NCBI GenBank assembly: GCA_009996555.1
Contig: JAACZX010000544.1
Location: 1 to 6,097, forward strand
Length of the DNA stretch: 6,097 nucleotides
Direction: 5' to 3'
DNA from: Chitinophagaceae bacterium
GTDB taxonomy: Bacteria > Bacteroidota > Bacteroidia > Chitinophagales > Chitinophagaceae
Part shown: one piece after another, positions 1-6,097 of the stretch
Position numbering within the stretch: the stretch's first letter is position 1
How the letters are laid out: each line of letters begins with the position of its first letter
Translations under genes and position numbers: made by a program
Notes under the pieces: model-generated
The model's database searches: none
What the model was told of the DNA's origin: nothing
The model's input: only the letters and a program-made list of their open reading frames with translations

Positions 1-1
1 A

Positions 2-328
2 ACCCGGTACCGTTATCAACTGGCGCTGGGTATTCCCCTCAGCAAAAACAAGTATGTGCCTTCGCTGGCATTATCTGATGAATTGCTGATGCAAAGTGGA
101 AAAGACATCGTGTACAACAGCTTTGATCAAAACCGTTTGTTTGCAGGTATCCGCCAGCAGGTTACCACATCGCTTGCATTTGATCTTGGTTACATGCATG
201 TTTGGCAACAACGCCTTAGTGGCTACCAATACAACAGCAATCATACCATCCGTTTCTTCTTTTACTGGCAGCCCGATCTTCGCAAAAAGAATAACACCGC
301 TACAACCACACCATCGCATCAACTTTAG
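2..328 (+). CDS. DUF2490-like outer-membrane beta-barrel protein, C-terminal part (5' truncated)
   Basis: This is the 3' end of a gene whose frame is open to the left edge, so the true start lies outside the window; 108 residues are visible, ending at TAG 326-328. The visible part alternates polar and aromatic or hydrophobic residues as transmembrane beta-strands do. Examples are RYRYQLALGIPL at the start, a middle strand LAFDLGYMHVWQQ, and a last strand HTIRFFFYW. A conserved-looking stretch SFDQNRLFAGIR lies between strands, preceded by a DE pair in ALSDELL. The pattern of R-Y-R-L strand, DE, F-x-QNR, GYM and N-H-x-I/L final strand matches what I remember of the DUF2490 family of Bacteroidota and proteobacterial outer-membrane proteins, whose function is unknown. 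About 14 polar residues follow the last strand, so the barrel closes shortly before the C-terminus. The internal GTG at 56 is not a credible start because the strand pattern continues upstream of it. The barrel class is fairly secure; the exact family is from memory. Confidence 0.75.
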   Translation, partial: TRYRYQLALGIPLSKNKYVPSLALSDELLMQSGKDIVYNSFDQNRLFAGIRQQVTTSLAFDLGYMHVWQQRLSGYQYNSNHTIRFFFYWQPDLRKKNNTATTTPSHQL

Positions 329-621
329 TTTACTTAAAAAAAGCAGGAAAAGCCAAAAAAAAGAATTATTTTCCTGAACCAATTCTCCAATGGAACACCG
401 TTCTTTTTTACAATCCAATTGTGCTGTTTTGCAGTGGCAGGTTAAAAGCCACTTCGTGTAACTCCGTACACAAACGAATACCAAAGTAATCTGTAACACA
501 AAAGCATTTCGCTGGCAACGAAAAAGAAACCGATCTGTACAACCCTGCAGGGAGAATATGGTATTGCTTTTTCAAACTCAGCGTCTGCTTCGCACGCCAA
601 ACCAAAATCTGCACATACACC
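329..621. other. Intergenic region upstream of the kinase cassette
   Basis: This 293-base gap carries no credible gene: the open frames across it are low-complexity or shadow frames with no recognisable protein pattern. It starts with A-rich runs (335-362), followed by the weak terminator-like hairpin at 392-409. Two adjacent small inverted repeats follow: AGTGGC/GCCACT (433-438 with 448-453) and GTGTA/TACAC (456-460 with 467-471). A perfect 10-base palindrome CCCTGCAGGG lies at 543-552. I searched by eye for the Bacteroidota promoter pattern (TTTG, then TAnnTTTG) and did not find a match. The cassette promoter should nevertheless lie here, since the next gene upstream appears to end with a terminator. 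No Shine-Dalgarno sequence precedes the kinase ATG, as is usual in this phylum. Confidence 0.6.
392..409 (+). terminator. Weak rho-independent terminator-like hairpin after the DUF2490-like gene
   Basis: Arms GGAAC (392-396) and GTTCT (400-404), including one G-T pair, enclose a 3-base loop and run directly into a tract of T residues (404-409). It lies 63 bases after the upstream stop codon, on the expected strand. The stem is short and not GC-rich, so it may be inefficient or fortuitous. Confidence 0.3.
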
Positions 622-3384
622 ATGAGAAAAGCATTGTTGTTGTCTGCACTTCTTGCTGCTTCCATTCTTTGCCATGCCCAATCCTTTGAGATTGAAAAAT
701 TGCGGAAACAAATTCAGGAACATCCGCAACAAGATACCTTCCGGGTAAACCGACTGGTTGACCTTTGTAACACATGGTATCCTGTTGTTTCGATTGAGGA
801 GATGGAAAAATCTGCAGCAGAGGCACTTTTACTGGCCCGAAAATTAAATTACAAAAAGGGTGAGGGTTATGCTCTCCTTGTTAATGCAAGAGTTGAAAAC
901 AGAAAACAAAACAAAGAGTTAGCAAGAAAGTTACTTGAACAAGCCACTTCTATTGCAAAAGAAACAGGTGATCAGATCCTGGAGTGGCGTATAATTTTCA
1001 GGTATACATCATTAGCCAGCAATGCCAAAGACCAGCTTCCAATTATGTTAAAGGCAGAAGAGCATGCACGTGAACTTAAGAATGATGAATTAATAGCAAG
1101 GTCGCAAAATATCATCTCCTCCCTTTATTATGCACTTGGCGATTATGCCCTTGCCATGGAGTATGGTATAAAAGGAATGAAAACAGCTGAAGGATTGAAC
1201 AATCCTTTACTCTCCTACCAGGTGTATGATAACATGGCAACCATCTATTCTTTCATAGGAGAACATGATAAAGCAAGTGAATTTCTTCAGAAACTACCAG
1301 CACTCATCAAGCAATTGGGTTTTGGCGATGAGCAACTCGCAAACCTGTATAATGCATTAGGCGAAAATGCACGTTTTGCAAAAAAATATAATGAAGCCAT
1401 TGGCTACTATAAACAATCGGTAGCTGCAGCAAACAATGTTAACCCTTATTTTACTGCTATTGCAAAGAGTAACATGGGAGATGTGTATCTGAACCTGGAT
1501 AGTTTGCCTCTTGCTTTCCAATACGCCAATATGGCCAAGGCCGATTTTATTAAAGCAGACAGAACAGATGCTGACTCATGGGTTGAAAGCATTTTTGCCC
1601 GGATCTACTTCAAAAGAAATATGTTGGATAGCGCTTTGTATTATGCTAAGTCGGGTTATAGCAAAGCAAGTGAAGCAAATGTAATGGAAGACATACTCCT
1701 TACGTCAAAAACACTGGCTGATGCTTATGCACTTAAAAATGATTATAAGAGTGCGTACACTTACTTTAACCGTTACATCAGCACCAGGGATAGTATTACA
1801 GGTGCCGAAGTAAAAAACAAAACCACAGTACTTGAGCATAATTATGAAATAGAGAAAAAGCAAGACCAGATAGAACTGCTGCGGCAACAAAAAAAGGGAC
1901 AACGTACTTTTCTCATCAGTGTATCAATTATTCTTGGGCTGATCGTTCTTTCATCGTTAGGTATGCTGCGCAGCATTCAACAAAAACAAAAGGCTAATAA
2001 ACTGCTGCAAAAACAAAAACAGGAGATCGATGAAAAAGCCAAAGAACTTTCTGTTCAAAAAGATAACCTGCAGCAATCGTACAACAATGTGGAGCTGCTT
2101 GGTGAAATTGGCCGCAAGATCACTTCTTCCCTTTCTGTTGATAAGATCATCAGCACTGTGTACGACAATGTAAATGCACTCATGGATGCCTCCATTTTTG
2201 GTATTGGTATTTACCATGATCACACAAAATCCATCGACTTCCCGGCTACGTATGAAAATGGCAAAGCATTGCCTGCTTACTCCAATTCCATTTATGATCA
2301 AAACAGGTTTGCCGGTTTGTGTTTCATCAGTGGAAAGGAAATTGTGATCAACGATCTTGGTACGGAGTACAGCAATTACCTGCAACACATGCCCACGCCT
2401 ATTGAAGGCCAGCAACCGGTATCACTGATCTATCTTCCATTGAAGGCAAAAGAAAAAATGTTTGGTGTTATTACCGTGCAGAGTTTTACGAAGAATGCAT
2501 TTTCTGATTATCATCTTTACATGCTGCGTACTATTGGCATTTATACAGCCATTGCGCTGGAAAATGCAGAGTCGTTCAAAAAGTTAACAACAACGGTGAA
2601 CAGTTTGCAGGAAACACAGAAGCAATTGATCCAGTCAGAAAAAATGGCATCGTTGGGTGAGTTAACAGCAGGCATTGCACATGAAATTCAAAACCCGTTA
2701 AACTTCGTCAATAATTTTTCTGAAGTAAGTGCAGAGCTTATTCATGAAATGAATGTAGCCATTGAAAAAGGAGATCTGGGTGAAGCCAAAGAACTGGCGC
2801 ATGATATAAAACGAAACCTGGAAAAAATAAGTCATCATGGTAAGCGTGCAGATGGTATTGTAAAAGGAATGCTGCAACACAGCCGTAACAGCAGCGGTAT
2901 TAAAGAAGCTGCCGACATCAATGCATTGGCCGATGAGTATTTACGGTTGGCCTATCATGGTTTGCGGGCAAAGGATAAAACATTTAACGCCACCATGAAG
3001 ACCGACTTTGATGAAAACATCGGAACAGTTCACATTTTTCCACAGGATATGGGAAGGGTAATCTTAAACTTAATTACCAATGCGTTTTATGTGGTGAACG
3101 AAAAGAAAAAGTCAGGAGTGGATAATTATGAACCAACTGTTACTGTGAGTACAAAAAAACTGGGCGATAAAGTGGAAGTGACAGTTAAAGACAATGGAAA
3201 CGGTATTCCTGAAAAAGTGTTTGACAAAATCTTTCAGCCTTTCTTCACCACAAAGCCAACAGGACAGGGAACAGGGTTAGGATTGAGTTTGAGTTATGAT
3301 ATTGTAAAAGCACATGGCGGCGAGTTAAAAGTTGAAACAAAAGAAAATGAAGGAACCATTTTCAGAATTATTTTACCCTTATAA
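622..3384 (+). CDS. TPR-GAF sensor histidine kinase
   Basis: This 920-aa sensor kinase probably autophosphorylates and passes phosphate to the receivers encoded next to it. Residues 1-19 form a signal peptide (MRK, hydrophobic core, C-H-A before the likely cleavage), which supports the ATG at 622. Residues 21-400 are helical pairs with TPR character (for example residues 167-185 and 255-270), expected to be periplasmic. A membrane helix spans about 429-449, and a Lys/Gln-rich coiled coil spans about 450-490. A GAF-like domain (about 492-650) follows, then HisKA with the H-box GIAHEIQNPLNF, where His687 is the phosphoacceptor. The HATPase domain (about 800-920) has the N-box (Asn816, Asn820), G1 DNGNGIP (857-863), F-box FQPFFTT (871-877) and G2 GQGTGLGLSL (881-890). 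HExxN after the His (Glu688, Asn691) suggests phosphatase activity as well. There is no receiver domain on the kinase itself; the receivers are separate genes downstream. The stimulus for the TPR and GAF regions is unknown. Confidence 0.93.
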   Translation: MRKALLLSALLAASILCHAQSFEIEKLRKQIQEHPQQDTFRVNRLVDLCNTWYPVVSIEEMEKSAAEALLLARKLNYKKGEGYALLVNARVENRKQNKELARKLLEQATSIAKETGDQILEWRIIFRYTSLASNAKDQLPIMLKAEEHARELKNDELIARSQNIISSLYYALGDYALAMEYGIKGMKTAEGLNNPLLSYQVYDNMATIYSFIGEHDKASEFLQKLPALIKQLGFGDEQLANLYNALGENARFAKKYNEAIGYYKQSVAAANNVNPYFTAIAKSNMGDVYLNLDSLPLAFQYANMAKADFIKADRTDADSWVESIFARIYFKRNMLDSALYYAKSGYSKASEANVMEDILLTSKTLADAYALKNDYKSAYTYFNRYISTRDSITGAEVKNKTTVLEHNYEIEKKQDQIELLRQQKKGQRTFLISVSIILGLIVLSSLGMLRSIQQKQKANKLLQKQKQEIDEKAKELSVQKDNLQQSYNNVELLGEIGRKITSSLSVDKIISTVYDNVNALMDASIFGIGIYHDHTKSIDFPATYENGKALPAYSNSIYDQNRFAGLCFISGKEIVINDLGTEYSNYLQHMPTPIEGQQPVSLIYLPLKAKEKMFGVITVQSFTKNAFSDYHLYMLRTIGIYTAIALENAESFKKLTTTVNSLQETQKQLIQSEKMASLGELTAGIAHEIQNPLNFVNNFSEVSAELIHEMNVAIEKGDLGEAKELAHDIKRNLEKISHHGKRADGIVKGMLQHSRNSSGIKEAADINALADEYLRLAYHGLRAKDKTFNATMKTDFDENIGTVHIFPQDMGRVILNLITNAFYVVNEKKKSGVDNYEPTVTVSTKKLGDKVEVTVKDNGNGIPEKVFDKIFQPFFTTKPTGQGTGLGLSLSYDIVKAHGGELKVETKENEGTIFRIILPL

Positions 3385-3398
3385 ACACTACATGTATC

Positions 3399-3773
3399 AT
3401 GAAAATTTTAGTTGTTGATGATGAACAGGATGTTCAGGCACTTTTTGAACAACGCTTCAGACGAGAGATCAAAAACGGTGAGTTCAATTTTGTATTTGCT
3501 TTCAGCGGAGAGGAAGCGCTTAGCTATTTAAACAGCCACCAACACGAAGCAGTACTTATCCTTAGCGACATCAATATGCCGGGCATGAGTGGTTTGCAAC
3601 TGCTGGAAGAAATAAAACATAAACATTACAAGCCACCTCCGGTTGTAATGATCATTACAGCCTATGGTGATGCAGAAAATTTCAATACTGCCAAAAAATT
3701 AGGAGCAGATGATTTTTTAACCAAGCCGGTTGATTTTATTGTATTGAAAGAAAAACTTAAAACCATCAATTGA
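3399..3773 (+). CDS. Stand-alone response regulator receiver domain
   Basis: This 124-aa protein consists of a single receiver (REC) domain with no output domain. The acidic pocket is Asp7-Asp8, the phosphoacceptor is Asp57 in LSDINMPG, the switch Thr is Thr87 (ITAYGD), the aromatic switch position is Phe106, and the conserved Lys is Lys109 in TKP. All key residues are present, so it should be phosphorylatable. The ATG is 14 bases after the kinase stop, which implies one transcript and makes the kinase the likely phosphodonor. It shares unusual features with the receiver of the next gene: an extended first helix with FRR-I, then an aromatic-x-FVFA strand, and the SDINMP motif. That points to a shared origin, perhaps by tandem duplication. 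Possible roles, all inferred, are a phosphate sink, a relay intermediate, or a regulator acting by protein contact. The stop codon overlaps the start of the cyclase gene by one base. Confidence 0.92.
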   Translation: MKILVVDDEQDVQALFEQRFRREIKNGEFNFVFAFSGEEALSYLNSHQHEAVLILSDINMPGMSGLQLLEEIKHKHYKPPPVVMIITAYGDAENFNTAKKLGADDFLTKPVDFIVLKEKLKTIN

Positions 3774-3775
3774 TG
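3771..3775 (+). promoter_or_regulatory. TGATG stop/start overlap, translational coupling site
   Basis: The TGA stop of the stand-alone receiver (3771-3773) shares its last A with the ATG (3773-3775) of the cyclase gene. A TTG one codon upstream (3770-3772) is in frame, but the ATG is preferred because it directly gives the normal receiver start MIKILVADDE. No Shine-Dalgarno sequence precedes it. This arrangement commonly couples translation of the two proteins and so tends to fix their ratio. Confidence 0.7.
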
Positions 3776-4804
3776 ATAAAAATACTGGTAGCCGATGATG
3801 AAGCCGATCTGGAATCACTTATCAGGCAAAAGTTCAGGCAAAAGATACGTGAGCAGCAATATGAATTTGTATTTGCTGCAAACGGGAATGATGCATTGGA
3901 AAAAATTCAACAGCAGCCCGATATTGCCATTGTTCTAAGTGATATCAATATGCCGGAAATGGATGGGCTTACATTGCTCACCAAGCTTACCGAAGCAGCA
4001 CCACTTACCAAAACGGTGATGGTTTCTGCCTATGGCGATATGGAAAACATTCGTGTTGCTATGAACCGTGGTGCGTTTGATTTTATTACCAAGCCGGTAA
4101 ACTTTGAAGATCTTGAAATAACCATGGAAAAAACCATCCGCTATGTAAACCAGGTAAAAGAAACATTGCAGGCCATTAAGGAAAACAACATCTTAAAAAT
4201 GTATGTGGATGCTACTGTGCTCAATTTTATGGGCACACGTGAATATGAACAATCGCTGACAGATAACGAAACCGTTGAAGCATCTGTAGCCTTTATTGAT
4301 ATTTGCGATTTTACTGCCATCAGTGAAAAAGAAAATCCTGATACGGTAGTGCACATGCTCAACCGTTATTTCGATCTGATGGTGAAAGAAATTATTGCAC
4401 AAAATGGTATTGTAGATAAATTCATGGGTGACTGTGTGATGGCCTTGTTCAAAGGCGATTATCATTTAGACAGGGCAATTGACGCATGCCTTGCCATTAA
4501 AGGAAAAATTGAAGCGTTACCAAGTGAACATAGCTTTTCGCCCAAAGTAGCCATTGGTGTTCACAGCGGAGAAATGATCTCAGGAAATATTGGTTCAGCT
4601 GCTCTTCGTCGTTTAGATTATACCGTTATTGGCGATGTGGTAAACACAGCACAACGTCTGCAGGGCAAAGCAGAGAACAATCAAATTCTTATAACAGAAG
4701 AAAGTTATGAGAAGGTGAAGCAATCTTTCCAATGTAATAAGATCGGCAGTGCTGTTTTAAAAAACAAAGAAGCTGAAATAGTGTTGTATGAAGTTGTGAA
4801 TTAA
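3773..4804 (+). CDS. Response regulator with class III adenylate cyclase output domain
   Basis: This 343-aa cytoplasmic protein is predicted to make cAMP from ATP under control of receiver phosphorylation. The receiver domain (1-120) has Asp8/Asp9, phosphoacceptor Asp57 (LSDINMPEMDG), Ser85 and Lys107 (TKP). A helical linker (about 115-155) contains a KMYVDATVL segment like the pre-catalytic helix of many class III cyclases. The cyclase domain (about 168-343) has metal Asp176 (FIDICDFT), metal Asp220 (KFMGD), adenine-selecting Lys216 and Thr284 (DYTVIGD), and transition-state Asn291 and Arg295 (NTAQR). Thr rather than Asp at the second base-selecting position places it in subclass IIIb, some members of which are stimulated by bicarbonate. 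The full catalytic set predicts an active homodimer making cAMP, not cGMP. One oddity is D-I-C-D-F-T, where most relatives have Gly before Phe. The gene is last in the three-gene cassette. No cAMP receptor is encoded in the window. Confidence 0.94.
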   Translation: MIKILVADDEADLESLIRQKFRQKIREQQYEFVFAANGNDALEKIQQQPDIAIVLSDINMPEMDGLTLLTKLTEAAPLTKTVMVSAYGDMENIRVAMNRGAFDFITKPVNFEDLEITMEKTIRYVNQVKETLQAIKENNILKMYVDATVLNFMGTREYEQSLTDNETVEASVAFIDICDFTAISEKENPDTVVHMLNRYFDLMVKEIIAQNGIVDKFMGDCVMALFKGDYHLDRAIDACLAIKGKIEALPSEHSFSPKVAIGVHSGEMISGNIGSAALRRLDYTVIGDVVNTAQRLQGKAENNQILITEESYEKVKQSFQCNKIGSAVLKNKEAEIVLYEVVN

Positions 4805-4855
4805 CCAGCAGGCAAACACACAGGCATCACACAACACTGCTTCTTTCTTGCACAA
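4805..4855. other. Convergent intergenic gap between the cyclase and DUF418 genes
   Basis: Only 51 bases separate the two converging stop codons. The stretch is rich in CA dinucleotides and holds a short CAGGCA direct repeat (4809-4814 and 4821-4826). I see no GC-rich hairpin followed by a T tract on either strand, so termination here may depend on Rho or lie inside the opposing gene. Confidence 0.6.
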
Positions 4856-6097
4856 TTATTCTTTCGGCACATCATCTTCCATCAGCAAATTTTCTTTTAC
4901 CTGCTTTTTAATGGGCTGTATTTTCCAATAGGTTAAACTGCGCCAGCACCATTCCAATGGACCAAACCGGAATTTCTTTAACCATAGATGGCTCCAGATG
5001 ATTTGAATGATCCACACAGCACCCACTACATAATAAATTTCATAGCGCTGCAGTTTACCCATCATACCAAAACCAATACCCAGGAAAAACAGGTTACATA
5101 TAAACGATTGTGTGAGGTAATTGGTAAATGCCATTTGTCCCACAGGTTGCATGAGTTTAAACAACCAGTTAAACCAACCTGATTTATACAATAACATTAT
5201 AAGACCAAACAAACCCAGTGAACGGAAGGTGCGTGCCACTTCGTAATATTCTACTACCTGTTTCTTTGTTTGTTCAAACTCACTGAACTTTACATCAAGC
5301 ATAAATTGAAGCCGGAAATAAGTCAGCAAAAAGCCAATGCCTAAACCAACAACCGCTAACAACAGATATGTTCGTGTGGGTGCATTGCCTGTTATTATTC
5401 CGGCTTTAAAGAAAGCCATGCCGATAAACATGAACAACAGAATATCCCACAACCCGTAATACGTGTAGTTCTGTTCTATCATGGCGCTTACATTACTCAA
5501 ATACTCATACACTTTTTTGTAAGAGCCCAGCGACTTCTCCAGGTTCTTCTTCATATCCTTTCGTAGTGCAGCAGTATCCGATTTTTCTTTTAAACCTGTG
5601 TATGCGCCTAATTTTTCTTTTTGCTCATCGGTCAACTTTATTTTGGCCGTATCAATTTTTGAAATGGCTTCACCTTCACGAAACTTCACCTGTTTACGGT
5701 ATAGCCCAATATTTTCACGTGCAGTCATTAACAGCAACGAAACAAAAGCAGCAATGAGCAACCCTTTTACCGGCACACGCCGAAACGCAAAAGCTACAAT
5801 GCCCAATATGCCATACTGAAACAGAATATCGCCGGGCCACAATAAAATAAATGCGTTGAACAATCCAAAAACAACCAGCCACAACTGGCGACGTATAAAA
5901 TATTCAGCCGTTAGTAAACCATCAACACGTTTTTCAAGCCGGCTCACAAATAAAAGAATACCTGCGCCAAACAACATGGAAAACAAAGCCCGTTGTGTTC
6001 CTTCAGGAACCATATTAATGAAATACCATACTTTTTGGTTGATGGTTCCCAGCTCATTCATCACAATAAGATTTTCAAAAGCGGGTTCCGGCAGGCC
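4856..6097 (-). CDS. DUF418/YeiB-like multi-pass inner membrane protein (N-terminus off the right edge)
   Basis: The frame stays open to the right edge, giving 413 visible residues; the GTG and ATG at 6064-6059 are internal. The first visible residues, GLPEPAFEN, resemble a segment about 25-35 residues into YeiB relatives, so the missing part probably holds the first membrane helix with the family's D-x-x-R-G motif. Numbered from the edge, recognisable YeiB landmarks are WPGDILFQYGILG (about 87-99), PVGQMAFTNYLTQSFIC (about 318-334) and the C-terminal FGPLEWCWRSLT (about 378-389). Some eight or nine hydrophobic helices are visible. A long charged segment (about 131-205, rich in Lys, Glu and Asp) separates the first helices from the rest. 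The family has no well-established molecular function; it is often described as a putative transporter-like or acyltransferase-related membrane protein. It converges on the signalling cassette, so it is not in the same operon. Family membership is strong; function is unknown. Confidence 0.9.
   Translation of the reverse strand, partial: GLPEPAFENLIVMNELGTINQKVWYFINMVPEGTQRALFSMLFGAGILLFVSRLEKRVDGLLTAEYFIRRQLWLVVFGLFNAFILLWPGDILFQYGILGIVAFAFRRVPVKGLLIAAFVSLLLMTARENIGLYRKQVKFREGEAISKIDTAKIKLTDEQKEKLGAYTGLKEKSDTAALRKDMKKNLEKSLGSYKKVYEYLSNVSAMIEQNYTYYGLWDILLFMFIGMAFFKAGIITGNAPTRTYLLLAVVGLGIGFLLTYFRLQFMLDVKFSEFEQTKKQVVEYYEVARTFRSLGLFGLIMLLYKSGWFNWLFKLMQPVGQMAFTNYLTQSFICNLFFLGIGFGMMGKLQRYEIYYVVGAVWIIQIIWSHLWLKKFRFGPLEWCWRSLTYWKIQPIKKQVKENLLMEDDVPKE

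Noticed and set aside
543..552. CCCTGCAGGG palindrome as an operator
   Set aside because: A single 10-base palindrome with no second copy or flanking promoter elements is too weak to call.
71..826. Minus-strand open frames across the intergenic region and kinase start
   Set aside because: They overlap the real genes, are rich in Cys, Phe and Leu as antisense shadows are, and show no recognisable domain.
1957..2415. A 152-codon antisense open frame inside the kinase gene
   Set aside because: It lies fully opposite the coiled-coil and GAF region of a clear kinase gene and has no independent support.
2095..2570. Possible cyclic-nucleotide-binding GAF domain giving cAMP feedback on the kinase
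   Set aside because: I could not see a clear NKFDE-type motif of cyclic-nucleotide GAF domains, so feedback by cAMP is not supported by the sequence.
3770..3772. In-frame TTG as the start of the receiver-cyclase gene
   Set aside because: The ATG immediately after it gives the normal receiver N-terminus and a classic TGATG overlap; TTG would only add one residue.
4809..4826. CAGGCA direct repeat in the convergent gap
   Set aside because: Two copies of six bases in a CA-rich stretch are expected by chance; no terminator or attachment site structure accompanies them.
6059..6064. GTG/ATG as the start of the DUF418 gene
   Set aside because: The frame is open to the window edge and the upstream residues GLPEPAFEN match the YeiB pattern, so these codons are internal.

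Overview
The window looks like chromosomal DNA of a Bacteroidota bacterium, probably of the Chitinophagaceae/Sphingobacteriia type. This is inferred from the low-to-moderate GC content, start codons without Shine-Dalgarno sequences, a histidine kinase with a periplasmic TPR region of the kind common in this phylum, and a DUF2490-type outer-membrane protein. No tRNA, rRNA, mobile element or CRISPR array was seen.

Layout from left to right. (1) At 2-328 (+) lies the C-terminal end of a DUF2490-like outer-membrane beta-barrel protein, cut by the left edge. (2) At 329-621 is a 293-base non-coding stretch with a weak terminator-like hairpin near the upstream gene and two small inverted repeats, but no consensus promoter that I can see. 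(3) At 622-4804 (+) is a compact three-gene signalling cassette: a 920-aa sensor histidine kinase (signal peptide, periplasmic TPR repeats, one membrane helix, coiled coil, GAF, HisKA, HATPase), a stand-alone 124-aa receiver protein 14 bases downstream, and a 343-aa receiver plus class III adenylate cyclase fusion whose ATG overlaps the previous stop codon by one base. (4) At 4805-4855 is a short convergent gap. (5) At 4856-6097 (-) is a DUF418/YeiB-like multi-pass membrane protein whose N-terminus runs off the right edge.

The most interesting part is the cassette. It appears to be a complete phosphorelay-to-cAMP circuit. A kinase with an extracytoplasmic TPR region and a cytoplasmic GAF domain would phosphorylate one or both neighbouring receivers, and the second receiver is fused to a cyclase that keeps all the canonical metal-binding, adenine-selecting and transition-state residues. 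The two receivers look like related copies, which suggests that the stand-alone one is a phosphate sink, shuttle or competitor that tunes the cyclase. The flanking genes show no clear functional link to the circuit.
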